64,000 nucleotides of DNA, taken from the NCBI GenBank assembly GCA_937928385.1, contig CALEZD010000012.1, forward strand, positions 11,342 through 75,341, in the 5' to 3' direction. Numbering within the stretch: the stretch's first letter is position 1; every line of letters starts with the position of its first letter. The position numbers and the translations under genes were made by a program. Below the pieces are notes generated by a model. The model was given only the letters and a program-made list of their open reading frames with translations, was not told the origin of the DNA and made no database searches. The DNA comes from an uncultured Bacteroidota bacterium. GTDB taxonomy: Bacteria; Bacteroidota; Bacteroidia; Chitinophagales; Chitinophagaceae. Positions 52,354 through 59,955 of this stretch are shown in pieces.

Positions 52354-52408
52354 AATATGGTTTTATCCCCTTTTCTGTGGCCGGGGATTGTAAAAATCTT
52401 TATTGTTA

Positions 52409-52993
52409 TTAAGCACCTACCACCACTTTGGCATGGCGTATCAGCTTGTCGTTCAGGTAATAGCCGGGCTGCACCACATCCAGTATTTTGCCCTTCATAT
52501 CTTCGGTAGGGGCGGGTATTTCTGTTATTGCCTCGTGCAGGTCGGCATCAAAATCCTTGCCCATGCAGTCCATCGCTTTCAGGCCCTTTTGTTGCAATAT
52601 GTGCTGCAATTTATTAAAAACCAGCGTGGCACCTTCTTTCAGGCTGGCGGGGTCATTGTCCACTTCCATCTGCTTCAGGGCGCGGTGGCTGTCGTCCACC
52701 ACGTCCAGCAGGCTTTGCACCACGTCTTTGCCCGCGGTGGATATCAGTTCTATACGCTCTTTGGCGGTGCGCTTGCGAAAGTTGTCAAACTCAGCTACCA
52801 GCCGCAGGTTTTTGTCTTTCAGCTCGTCTATTTCGTCCTGCAATTTTTGCAGTTCGTCAACTTCTTCCAGTATTTCCTCCGTAGCCTCGTTGGCCGCCTC
52901 AGCGCTGTTCTCATTCGTCATTTCGGCCTCTGCGGCGGTGTTTTCAGCCCCTGTGGTGTTGTTTACATCCTGTTCTGTAGCCTTATCGGTCAT
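52409..52993 (-). CDS. grpE: Nucleotide exchange factor GrpE
   Basis: The protein has 194 residues from the ATG at 52993. The open frame reaches 53107, but the TACCTTTG element at 53021-53028 makes the internal start more likely. An acidic N-terminus is followed by a long helix (LQKLQDEIDELKDKNLRLVAE), the core FDNFRKRTAKER and the C-terminal beta domain HEAITEIP and GYYLNDKLIRHAKVVV. It releases ADP from DnaK. Confidence 0.95.
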   Translation of the reverse strand: MTDKATEQDVNNTTGAENTAAEAEMTNENSAEAANEATEEILEEVDELQKLQDEIDELKDKNLRLVAEFDNFRKRTAKERIELISTAGKDVVQSLLDVVDDSHRALKQMEVDNDPASLKEGATLVFNKLQHILQQKGLKAMDCMGKDFDADLHEAITEIPAPTEDMKGKILDVVQPGYYLNDKLIRHAKVVVGA

Positions 52994-53020
52994 TTTATGC
53001 TTTTTTTTGAAAATCATCCG

Positions 53021-53028
53021 CAAAGGTA
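53021..53028 (-). promoter_or_regulatory. grpE promoter -7 element
   Basis: TACCTTTG on the minus strand lies 28 bp before the preferred ATG. Confidence 0.55.
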
Positions 53029-53061
53029 ACTGCAAAAGCTTTGCCAGTGCCAAAAAGGGGA

Positions 53062-53100
53062 CAAAATGTCGGGCTATGGGCGCTATAGCTCGACATTTTG
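53062..53100. repeat. Long inverted repeat before grpE
   Basis: CAAAATGTCG (53062-53071) and CGACATTTTG (53091-53100) are perfect arms, and the inner GGCTAT/ATAGCT extends the stem to 16 bp around GGGCGC. It lies upstream of the grpE promoter and is not a CIRCE element. Confidence 0.7.
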
Positions 53101-53110
53101 ACAACAAAGC

Positions 53111-53179
53111 AGTCGTGAGTCGTAAGTCATGAGTCGTGAGTGTATTAGTAGTAAGTGGTAAGTAATAAGTAGTAAGTCC
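53111..53179. repeat. Heptamer tandem repeat (locus C)
   Basis: On the minus strand the units read ACTTACT, ACTTATT, ACTTACC, ACTTACT, ACTAATA, then ACGACTC, ATGACTT, ACGACTC, ACGACTG. It is the longest copy of the family, upstream of grpE and in the same orientation as grpE. Confidence 0.8.
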
Positions 53180-53340
53180 AGCATTTTTTGCTGAAAATCG
53201 ATTCGAAATGTTAACCCTATAAACATCGGGTTTAACTGTTGGGAATATCGTGTCTTTGCAATTGATTGATTTATAGCTCCTTATAAGTGGTTTGTTAACT
53301 TTTGTTAACTCTGCACATGTTTTTTCGGGAAAATGGCTGA

Positions 53341-53367
53341 AATAAAAATCCCGCCGGTGGGGCGGGA
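53341..53367 (-). terminator. Terminator of the candidate sRNA
   Basis: TCCCGCC pairs with GGCGGGA across GGTGG, with TTTTTATT following on the minus strand. Confidence 0.7.
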
Positions 53368-53500
53368 GGATAATGTTAATCTATAATCGGTTTTGGGATG
53401 ATGTGTTTTCATAGGTTCTAAATGTGTTTATTCCTGCAGTATTTTAGGTATCAGATGCCATGATACACCGAGTGTAACAGGCACGCCTTATAATAGCAAA
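53341..53500 (-). ncRNA. Candidate small RNA of about 160 nt
   Basis: On the minus strand TTG (53537-53535), 20 nt, then TAAATTTG (53514-53507) form a good promoter. A stem TCCCGCC/GGCGGGA (53349-53367) followed by TTTTTATT ends the unit. Frames inside are very short or run through the terminator. A hairpin GTATCA/TGATAC lies near 53450-53470. The rest of 52994-53672 shows only repeats. I do not recognise the RNA; 6S or similar cannot be excluded. Confidence 0.42.
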
Positions 53501-53506
53501 TTTACA

Positions 53507-53537
53507 AAATTATGTCGATTAGTCCAATTTTTAATGT
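53507..53537 (-). promoter_or_regulatory. Promoter of the candidate sRNA
   Basis: TTG and TAAATTTG with 20-nt spacing match the Bacteroidota -33/-7 pattern on the minus strand. Confidence 0.5.
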
Positions 53538-53672
53538 TCTCAGTACTACATGAGAGGGATGGTTCTATTTATGTTACGTGTCCGGTGCGAGCTTGCAGGT
53601 GAAGAACACCGGCAAGGGCAGAAGCTCGGCTGTATTCTTGCGCCAATATAGGTATGGAGAGATGGGTACGAT

Positions 53673-54358
53673 CTAGTCTTGACGTCCAATTAGATAAATT
53701 ATTTTTCCTCCTCTACCGTTGTCTTTTTTCCCGTATTCCCAATTGTAATTCTCTAAATTAATAGTAGATGTCAACTCTCTTAAATCGTCAGGGTTATATA
53801 GCTTCATCAGAGCCGCGCATCCATCCAGCAGTATCATAATTGGCAATATGGGGATTACAAAAGTGAAGAAAACTCTTGCCACTCTGAATGGTTTTACAAA
53901 AGGAGCTGAAAATATTACCATCAACGGAACAAAGACGGTCATGCCTACAATCTGCCAAAGACTGTCATTATTGCCTTCTACTATAACTACTGGATTGCCG
54001 CTTAGTGCTATCTGTTCTAATACGCCCTAGCCTTATCCGGAGGTAGTTGATGAAAAGAATTTACAAACAGGTATAAGCCACTTTGTAGTGTATTAAATTC
54101 ATTAAACGATAATGTTGTTATTTCGATGCCTTTGTTTAAATGGGGGCTTATAGTATCTATTCCCCCACCTATATTAAAATTAATGTTTATTATTTTCGCT
54201 GTATTTGCTGCGACCATTGTATTATTTATTATGGGTATAAATGGCTTTGAAGCATTTACTTTGATTACGAACCAACTTAAGAACTCAGATACCAATGATT
54301 TTAAGAATCGCGGGCATATACCTGCATTTATAAACTGAGGGACCTGTCTTCTTCTCAT
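53673..54358 (-). pseudogene. Frameshifted class I SAM-methyltransferase-like gene
   Basis: Two minus-strand frames read as one protein of about 228 residues broken by a one-base deletion near 54023. The N-terminal part runs from MRRRQVPQF to QLPPDKARA; shifting frame there gives VLEQIALSGNPVVIVEGNN, which runs straight into the C-terminal frame with FVPLMVIFSAPFVKPFRVAR and LYNPDDLRELTS. The expected GCG-GTA reads GCGTA, which yields an early TAG. The C-terminal layout matches a class I methyltransferase family with a hydrophobic FVxPFRxxR segment; motif I is degenerate (NFNIGGGID). It could be a true pseudogene or a sequencing error. It is divergent from a tetR gene. Confidence 0.8.
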
Positions 54359-54393
54359 AAATAGTCTATTTTAATATCGTATTTTAGGCCAAA

Positions 54394-54425
54394 TGTACTA
54401 ATTTATTAGACCATCTGTACTAATT
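54394..54425 (+). promoter_or_regulatory. Putative TetR operator with direct repeats
   Basis: TGTACTAATT occurs at 54394-54403 and 54416-54425, 22 bp apart (two helical turns), the second touching the tetR ATG. Within the first is CTAAT-TT-ATTAG (54398-54409), an inverted repeat. Both genes diverge from here. Confidence 0.55.
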
Positions 54426-55055
54426 ATGAAAAATACAAAGGAAGTTATCATAGAGAAAGCAAGAGCGTTATTTAACAAGAATGGTGTAGCAAATGTGTCT
54501 GTTCGGGAAATAGCCAGAGAACTAGGTATCAGCCATAGCAATTTGCTTTACTATTACGAAAATAAAAATGCATTGATTGCAAGCTTACATAATCAGCTAT
54601 TAAAACATGCTGTTGATATATATCAACATGTAAAGAACGAACCACCATTACCAGGATTATTCATAAGTACGATAGAAGGTTTCAAGGTGCTTTATGAGTA
54701 TCGCTTTTTCATGTTGGATATGGTGTGGATACTGCGAGAAAATAAAAAGTTGCATGCTGAAATATTGGAGATTGAAAAACTACGTTTCAAGATGTATGAG
54801 GAAAAAATTGAGCAAATGGCAAGTGGTGAGATATTGCTTAGAAGCGTTGATCGTAGTAATTATGCAATTTTGATTGACCAGATTAGGGTTATCAGTGATG
54901 CCTGGCTAACGTCTGCACATATTTATTCAACAACCCCAAAAGCTACAATCAAAAAATATGCAACATTGTTATTATTCCTTTTCTACCCTTATTTAACAGA
55001 TAGAGGTAAGCAGGAATTTAAATCCCTGTGTATGAAGTTTGATATAAAAATATAA
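54426..55055 (+). CDS. TetR/AcrR-family transcriptional regulator
   Basis: The protein has 209 residues. The N-terminal helix-turn-helix reads ARALFNKNGVANVSVREIA, then RELGISHSNLLYYYENKNAL, the classic TetR pattern. The C-terminal ligand domain is helical and rich in Tyr/Leu with no known signature. It faces the broken methyltransferase gene across a 67-bp gap that holds repeated TGTACTAATT sites, so it probably represses both. The stretch 53670-55080 is visibly AT-richer than the housekeeping genes around it, which suggests transfer. Confidence 0.92.
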   Translation: MKNTKEVIIEKARALFNKNGVANVSVREIARELGISHSNLLYYYENKNALIASLHNQLLKHAVDIYQHVKNEPPLPGLFISTIEGFKVLYEYRFFMLDMVWILRENKKLHAEILEIEKLRFKMYEEKIEQMASGEILLRSVDRSNYAILIDQIRVISDAWLTSAHIYSTTPKATIKKYATLLLFLFYPYLTDRGKQEFKSLCMKFDIKI

Positions 55056-55080
55056 AATGTATAATCAATTGACTACAGAC

Positions 55081-55140
55081 TCGGACATCTCCAACTGCAC
55101 ACGGTCTACTCAGTCACCTGTTTTTTAGGCCGGCATTCAT
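55081..55140. repeat. Repeat R1, decayed copy c
   Basis: CAGTCACCTG and GGCCGGCATTCA align with GAGTCACCCTG and GACCGGCATTCA of copy b; the first hairpin is no longer intact. Confidence 0.45.
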
Positions 55141-55324
55141 GGAATTAAAGCATATCTATTGCAAGACAGTAAAGCTGGTCCGAATGAGGGAGTACTCTCC
55201 TGCTATTCACTATGTACGGCACCTAGTATCTCAAAAACTTCTGTTATCATTTAGTAATTAATTAAATGGGCGCTAGCAAGTCAATGCTAACGCATTCATA
55301 ATTATTCATTTAACTGCAACTTCT

Positions 55325-55388
55325 CTGGCGCAGATGTTCAGAAGGCATCTGTGTCTACTGAGTCACCCTGTCTTAGACCGGCATTCAA
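55325..55388. repeat. Structured dispersed repeat R1, copy b
   Basis: It aligns with copy a (9980) over its full length. The stem CAGATG (55331-55336) / CATCTG (55346-55351) replaces CGGATG/CATCCG, a paired change that keeps the helix. Confidence 0.75.
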
Positions 55389-55594
55389 CGTAAGAAAGTT
55401 GACGAACTACTATAACCTGTAAGCGAATGAACAACCTGCCCTACGCTTGGCGAGACTGTTTCCGCCATATTCCGCTAATTGGCGGGATACCCTGTCGCAG
55501 TAACGTAGCGTTTGTGCATCCGTGTTACGCGAGACTGCTTGTGGTATTCTTAGCACTCATGAAATTACTTCGCTAAGTTCGTACCTCGTAGTGA

Positions 55595-55660
55595 CCCCGA
55601 AATAGTCGGGGCTGGAGACCAGCCCAGCACTGACAATCCCGCTCCAATTGCGGGATTGTC
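55595..55660. repeat. Cluster of three hairpins
   Basis: CCCCGA/TCGGGG (55595-55611), GCTGG/CCAGC (55611-55623) and an 11-bp stem GACAATCCCGC with its complement (55632-55660) follow one another. The wider gap 55056-55685 has no coding frame I would support and appears to be built from several repeat families. Confidence 0.6.
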
Positions 55661-55685
55661 AATGCTAAATATTGTGTAGTAGAAA

Positions 55686-55892
55686 TTACTTCTTCACCCC
55701 GCAGGTGTTCATGCCGAAGATGGCATACAGCGGGCAGAAGTTGATGAGGCTGGTGACCAGGAACACTACTGCCAGTACCATAAGGACTATAGCCAGCGTA
55801 CCGGTAATGATATTGCCAAAATAAAGCCCTGCAATGACAACCGCTACCAGTATGCGGATAGTTTTGTCTGTAGTACCCATATTCTTTTTCAT
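55686..55892 (-). CDS. DUF2892 (YgaP-type) membrane protein
   Basis: The protein has 68 residues: a short N-terminus (MKKNMGTTDKTIRIL), two membrane spans, and CPLYAIFGMNTCGVKK at the end. This is the DUF2892 pattern, the membrane part of YgaP. In YgaP the domain is fused to a rhodanese; here it is alone. The family is linked to sulfur or redox metabolism only by such fusions. It lies 18 bp after a 30-residue micropeptide gene and shares its promoter region, which has two TGAC-type sites. Confidence 0.88.
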   Translation of the reverse strand: MKKNMGTTDKTIRILVAVVIAGLYFGNIITGTLAIVLMVLAVVFLVTSLINFCPLYAIFGMNTCGVKK

Positions 55893-55910
55893 AAACCTGT
55901 CGTTTTGTTG

Positions 55911-56003
55911 TTATTGATAATGTTGAATAATTAAACCTAAAACAACGGCGAATGAAATGCAGAGTACGCATACCAGTAAGAGTTTGATGACTTTACTTTT
56001 CAT
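55911..56003 (-). CDS. 30-residue membrane micropeptide
   Basis: This short frame encodes MKSKVIKLLLVCVLCISFAV and then VLGLIIQHYQ: a basic N-terminus, a single hydrophobic span of about 21 residues and a polar tail. It lies 18 bp before the DUF2892 gene and after the TGAC-type sites, so it is the first gene of that unit. The two cysteines in the span are notable. It could be a lone signal-like peptide, but its position supports expression. The family is unknown. Confidence 0.6.
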   Translation of the reverse strand: MKSKVIKLLLVCVLCISFAVVLGLIIQHYQ

Positions 56004-56053
56004 ACAGCCTGTTTTGATGAGATAAATGTAATACATGTACTTTTTTATGAAAG

Positions 56054-56087
56054 TGACATAAGTTACAAAGCGGGCTGACTTTTGTCA
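56054..56087 (-). promoter_or_regulatory. Tandem Crp/Fnr-like sites before the micropeptide operon
   Basis: TGACTTTTGTCA (56076-56087) is identical to the core of the site before the MbnP gene. TGACATAAGTTA (56054-56065) is a near match, centred 22 bp nearer the gene, two helical turns away. Confidence 0.6.
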
Positions 56088-56120
56088 CCCCGCCTGTATG
56101 AGCATGGAGTATTGAAATCT

Positions 56121-57380
56121 TTATTTTACAATCCTGTAGGTAGCCCTGCCATTACCGTTGGCAATGTTGAGGATATATACACCCTGCGGCAATGACTGAA
56201 CAGGAACGGCTATGGTATTGCCTGAGCTGTATTGATTGCTGAAAACGGTGCCGCCTGTTGTATTCATCAGCGTTACCTGTATATCGCCGGTCTTGTTTCC
56301 TGCGTAGCGTATATAAAGCACGTCCTGTACAGGGTTGGGGTACACCTGTATGTTATCGGACAGGGAACTGTGCTCAGCAACCGATACCGCTATCATACCT
56401 TTGAATTCCGAACTGTTTTCGCGGAAGACAATGTTGTAATAGCTTACATGGTCGGCATCAACGGTCACTACCAGGTCGGGGTTGTCTTTGCCCCATACAT
56501 CGCCGAAAAGTTTGTAAGTACCAAAGGGCAGGTTGGTGAAAGAGAAATCGCCGTTAGCATCAGTAAAGGTATGGTCAACGGTTACATCGTTCATATCGGT
56601 AATGAATATCACCTTATTGGGCAACCTGGTTTGCGTTACTTCGTCCCTTGCATGTCCTGCCAGTACCGATGGCCCGCCGTGGGGGTTCATGGCTTCGGGC
56701 AACAGGATGATGACACCATTTTTAGAGGCCGGTTGCGATATTTCTTTCCCGCCCGACCAGCGCAGCGAGTAGGTAGTTGCGGTTTCGTGGTAGGCAGGCA
56801 GGTATTTCATATAATCAGAAGAAGTGGTTTTCAATACTGCCTTCATAATCAATTCGCACCCTGTGCCTAATGTGGGGAAGCTATCCACCCGGAAATAACC
56901 ATTGGTATCTGTTTCCACGGTGTCAACATAACTCAGCACATCTCCGGGGCATTTGCTGATGAGGTACACCCATGCGTCTTTTACTGCCGGTCGTTTTAGG
57001 GGGCTGCCCAGGTGCACATAGCCGCTGAAAGAAGTGTTTTGGACGACACAGATAATCAGGTTGCTGTTGATATTGACACCCGCATAAGTAAGGTTGTTGC
57101 TTATATAGGTTGCACTGTCGCAGTCGAGGGTAGATATAATGAACTTGGCCCCAAACGGTACAGACAACGGCAAGGTGAATTGGAAAAAGCCATTGAAGTT
57201 GCTGGAGTCCAGCATAGGAACAAATGTGGCGGTATCGTTGACCGTATCGGGATATATATACACCTTGGCATTGATTACAGTGTCGCCGTTAGTGCGCAGC
57301 ACTTGTCCCCTCACCAGGCGCTGCCCGTTAGCCCCTGCTGCAAAGCACAACAGTAATATGAGTATATATAGCTTTTTCAT
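56121..57380 (-). CDS. Secreted carboxypeptidase-regulatory-like T9SS protein
   Basis: The protein has 419 residues with a signal peptide (ending near GANG). Several CarboxypepD_reg/SdrB-type beta domains follow: QVLRTNGDTVINAKVYIYP, LSYVDTVETDTNGYFRVDSFP, and HTFTDANGDFSFTNLPFGTYK. The sorting domain has VYPNPVQDVLYIRY and LPQGVYILNIANG. It should be secreted by the T9SS. Such domains are often stalks or adhesive parts; no enzymatic domain is visible. Confidence 0.88.
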   Translation of the reverse strand: MKKLYILILLLCFAAGANGQRLVRGQVLRTNGDTVINAKVYIYPDTVNDTATFVPMLDSSNFNGFFQFTLPLSVPFGAKFIISTLDCDSATYISNNLTYAGVNINSNLIICVVQNTSFSGYVHLGSPLKRPAVKDAWVYLISKCPGDVLSYVDTVETDTNGYFRVDSFPTLGTGCELIMKAVLKTTSSDYMKYLPAYHETATTYSLRWSGGKEISQPASKNGVIILLPEAMNPHGGPSVLAGHARDEVTQTRLPNKVIFITDMNDVTVDHTFTDANGDFSFTNLPFGTYKLFGDVWGKDNPDLVVTVDADHVSYYNIVFRENSSEFKGMIAVSVAEHSSLSDNIQVYPNPVQDVLYIRYAGNKTGDIQVTLMNTTGGTVFSNQYSSGNTIAVPVQSLPQGVYILNIANGNGRATYRIVK

Positions 57381-57465
57381 TGTATCGATTATTTGAGGCT
57401 TGCCGCTTTATACAAGACGTGCGTATCATGGAGTTTGTTAGTCCTTATGTAAGCGCCCTGTATCA

Positions 57466-59241
57466 TTATTTAGTCAGTTTATATCCTACCATCAGCCGCA
57501 GGTAGGGTTGTGTATATATTCTCTGCAATTGTTTGTCGGGCACGGCATTCGCATCAACGCCCGATTTGTGCAGCATCAGTTCCACCATCAGCCGCTCTTT
57601 AAATGTAGCCGAAGCCCCAATCATAAATCCGTACCGCCAGAAATTATTCGTCTCCGTGATTTGACGAGGCTGGTAATTGCTGAAAGGCGCCGTGTTGTAA
57701 GGGAAGAGGTTGCTTGCAGCTTTGCGTGGCGGACCCGCAGGAGGTTCCTGCCCCTGTGCGGTTACGTAAAATGTTTGCGGTGCATGCACCTCTTTATACT
57801 GTTTCATCAGCCCTTCGTAGCGTGTCACCTCTTCTTTAGTGCGCAATACAGAACTATATGTGGCGGATGCTCCCGCAATGACTGCAAAGGTTTTGTTTAT
57901 TTTATATTTTACCATGATGGGCACTTCAACATCCCATTGTTGGGTGTTCGTTACTTTATAACCTACATGTACCGAATCGTACACCTGACCGTAGCGGTAT
58001 GTCCTGAAGACGGTATCGGGCGGGTTGGGCGTAATCACACTGCTGTCTATCTTGCCACGCGATACGTAGGCTATTGAATCGAAGCTGTTGCTCCTGATTT
58101 CGTAAAACACCTGGTCGCTGTTATTGAATGTGCCAGTTTTCGCATTGCCTACCAGGAATGCGGGTTGCAGCATCACTGAGAAGTTGGAAGGCAGGCCATA
58201 TTCTAAATAAGGCGCGATTACAAATTTGTTCGCATTCCATACCGGATCGAAACCGCGTGAGAATCCAAGCTTGATACCTGCACCCAATGGTAAGGGTTTT
58301 TTCTTGCTGGTGTTTACGGCGTATACGGTTTCCTCCAGTATAGATTTGTTAGTATCAGCCGCTGTAATTTGTTTCTTTTTGGATGTGTCCTGCAATGGCG
58401 ATTGCGGTGTGATTACATCCTGTCGTTCAGTGGCGGCCACGTCCTCGTCTGCACCCGGCAGGCCGGGCAAAGCAGCGGGGAAAGTTGCCATATCCGATGC
58501 AGAAGCTACCTCGGGTACCGGGGCCTGTATCATAGCCTGTTCGGTAGCGGCCAATGGCAACCTGGCTATAGGTTGTTGGTTATCACCGGGTATGGTTGTT
58601 TCCGGCAGGTTTGTTTTACCAGGGGCTGGCTTTAATGGAATTTGTACAGGCAATTCGAACCCGAAAGGCGCTACTGACAACAACCTTAAATTATCCCTGA
58701 ACTTTTGAGGAGCGGGGATATTATCGGTGTATGTTGTTGCGGAGGGTGATTCGATATTCCCCTGCGTATTATCAGCCACAGCAGGACCCTGTGCGGGGGT
58801 GCTGTGGGGAGCCGATGTTTGTGTATTGGTTTGTTGAGATGAAGTATAGGCGTTGCTTTTAATGTGCTTCTTTGTATCGGAGGTTATGTTGTTGTTGTGT
58901 GTATATGTATTTGTTGTGTTGTTGTTTATGCTGTTGGTGTTTTGTTGGGCGGCCGGCGCAGCAACTTCGGGTGCGACAAGTTGCTCTTTCTGCTGAGCGG
59001 GTACATGCAGGGCAACAGGTGTTGTGGTATTATTGATGTACCCGGCAATGATTACTGCCGATGACAGTAGTATCAGCCCGGCGATGGACCAGAACCACCA
59101 TACAGGGAAGGGCCGCTTGCGCCCGGGCTTTTCGTCCAGCCTTTTTTCCAGGGCCTCCCATACGGCGGGCGGCGGCATCTCTGCCTGTCCCTCCATTTGT
59201 CGGCGGAAAAACTCATCGATATGTACTTTGCGTTCGTTCAT
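57466..59241 (-). CDS. Sigma-partner protein: cytoplasmic head, one span, barrel-like end
   Basis: The protein has 591 residues. The N-terminal 45 residues are cytoplasmic-type (DEFFRRQMEGQAEMPPPAVW) and resemble anti-sigma heads in Bacteroidota. A membrane span (47-68) follows, then a long low-complexity region rich in Asn, Thr, Gln and Pro (about 80-300). The last 280 residues (GAGIKLGFSRGFDPVW to PYLRLMVGYKLTK) read as a PorT-like outer-membrane beta-barrel domain. It begins four bases after the ECF sigma gene ends. If correct, one chain would link a sigma factor in the cytoplasm to the outer membrane. The barrel call is by eye only. Confidence 0.75.
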   Translation of the reverse strand: MNERKVHIDEFFRRQMEGQAEMPPPAVWEALEKRLDEKPGRKRPFPVWWFWSIAGLILLSSAVIIAGYINNTTTPVALHVPAQQKEQLVAPEVAAPAAQQNTNSINNNTTNTYTHNNNITSDTKKHIKSNAYTSSQQTNTQTSAPHSTPAQGPAVADNTQGNIESPSATTYTDNIPAPQKFRDNLRLLSVAPFGFELPVQIPLKPAPGKTNLPETTIPGDNQQPIARLPLAATEQAMIQAPVPEVASASDMATFPAALPGLPGADEDVAATERQDVITPQSPLQDTSKKKQITAADTNKSILEETVYAVNTSKKKPLPLGAGIKLGFSRGFDPVWNANKFVIAPYLEYGLPSNFSVMLQPAFLVGNAKTGTFNNSDQVFYEIRSNSFDSIAYVSRGKIDSSVITPNPPDTVFRTYRYGQVYDSVHVGYKVTNTQQWDVEVPIMVKYKINKTFAVIAGASATYSSVLRTKEEVTRYEGLMKQYKEVHAPQTFYVTAQGQEPPAGPPRKAASNLFPYNTAPFSNYQPRQITETNNFWRYGFMIGASATFKERLMVELMLHKSGVDANAVPDKQLQRIYTQPYLRLMVGYKLTK

Positions 59242-59245
59242 AACG

Positions 59246-59884
59246 TTATCGCTTCATAATTGAGTTAATTTTTTCCTTTAATCTTCTCCTCGCATCGTTG
59301 AGGTGCCAACGGCTGTTTACCTCGGTAATACCCAGCGCCTCTGCTATTTCTTTATGTTTCAATTCTTCAAAAACGTACAGGTTAAACACCATCCTTTGTG
59401 TATCGGGTAGTTCGTGCACAATTGCCAGCAGCTCTTTATACGCCATTTTGCCGGCTGCATCATCATTCATATACACATCTTCCGGCATTTCGGTGGCATG
59501 GTATATTTGTTGGTCGCGGATGTATTTCCGCATGTGGTCGGTTACAGTATTAATCACCACCCTTCTTATCCACCCTTCAAAAGACCCCGTGCCGGAATAG
59601 CTGCTTATTTTCGTAAATACTTTGTAAAAAGCGTCATTTAATATTTCATCAGCTATTTCATTTTGCCTGGTATAACGCCTGATAATGGCGTAGGCTTTTG
59701 GGGCATATTGATTATATAAATACTTCTGGGCATTTCTGTTACCGACAATACAGTCCTTTACCAACAAGGCAGTATCCTGCCAGGCCGGTGCATTATCGCT
59801 TTCCGGGCGCAATTTTGCTGAACTATGTAAATCCGTTGCCAAAAAACTCCTATTTAACCCATACCCTATGCTTACCTGTACCAA
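59246..59884 (-). CDS. ECF RNA polymerase sigma factor
   Basis: The protein has 212 residues and is of the ECF type. Region 2 has LYNQYAPKAYAIIRRYTRQNEIADEILNDAF-like segments (NEIADEILNDAFYKVF) and region 4 has LPDTQRMVFNLYVFEELKHK and IAEALGITEVNSRWHLNDAR. The true start may be downstream of the ATG at 59884, since the first 25 residues do not belong to the family. It is co-transcribed with the next gene, which is its likely regulator. The regulon is unknown. Confidence 0.92.
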   Translation of the reverse strand: MVQVSIGYGLNRSFLATDLHSSAKLRPESDNAPAWQDTALLVKDCIVGNRNAQKYLYNQYAPKAYAIIRRYTRQNEIADEILNDAFYKVFTKISSYSGTGSFEGWIRRVVINTVTDHMRKYIRDQQIYHATEMPEDVYMNDDAAGKMAYKELLAIVHELPDTQRMVFNLYVFEELKHKEIAEALGITEVNSRWHLNDARRRLKEKINSIMKR

Positions 59885-59955
59885 CAGGACGCATAAAACT
59901 AACCGTTTGTTAGTATGCTACAGGTAGTATGATAGAATTATTATTGTTTAATAAG

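Noticed and set aside
53062..53100. CIRCE element of HrcA
   Set aside because: The arms do not match TTAGCACTC-N9-GAGTGCTAA.
55573..55971. 132-codon frame overlapping DUF2892
   Set aside because: The in-frame DUF2892 protein in another frame is clearly the real gene.
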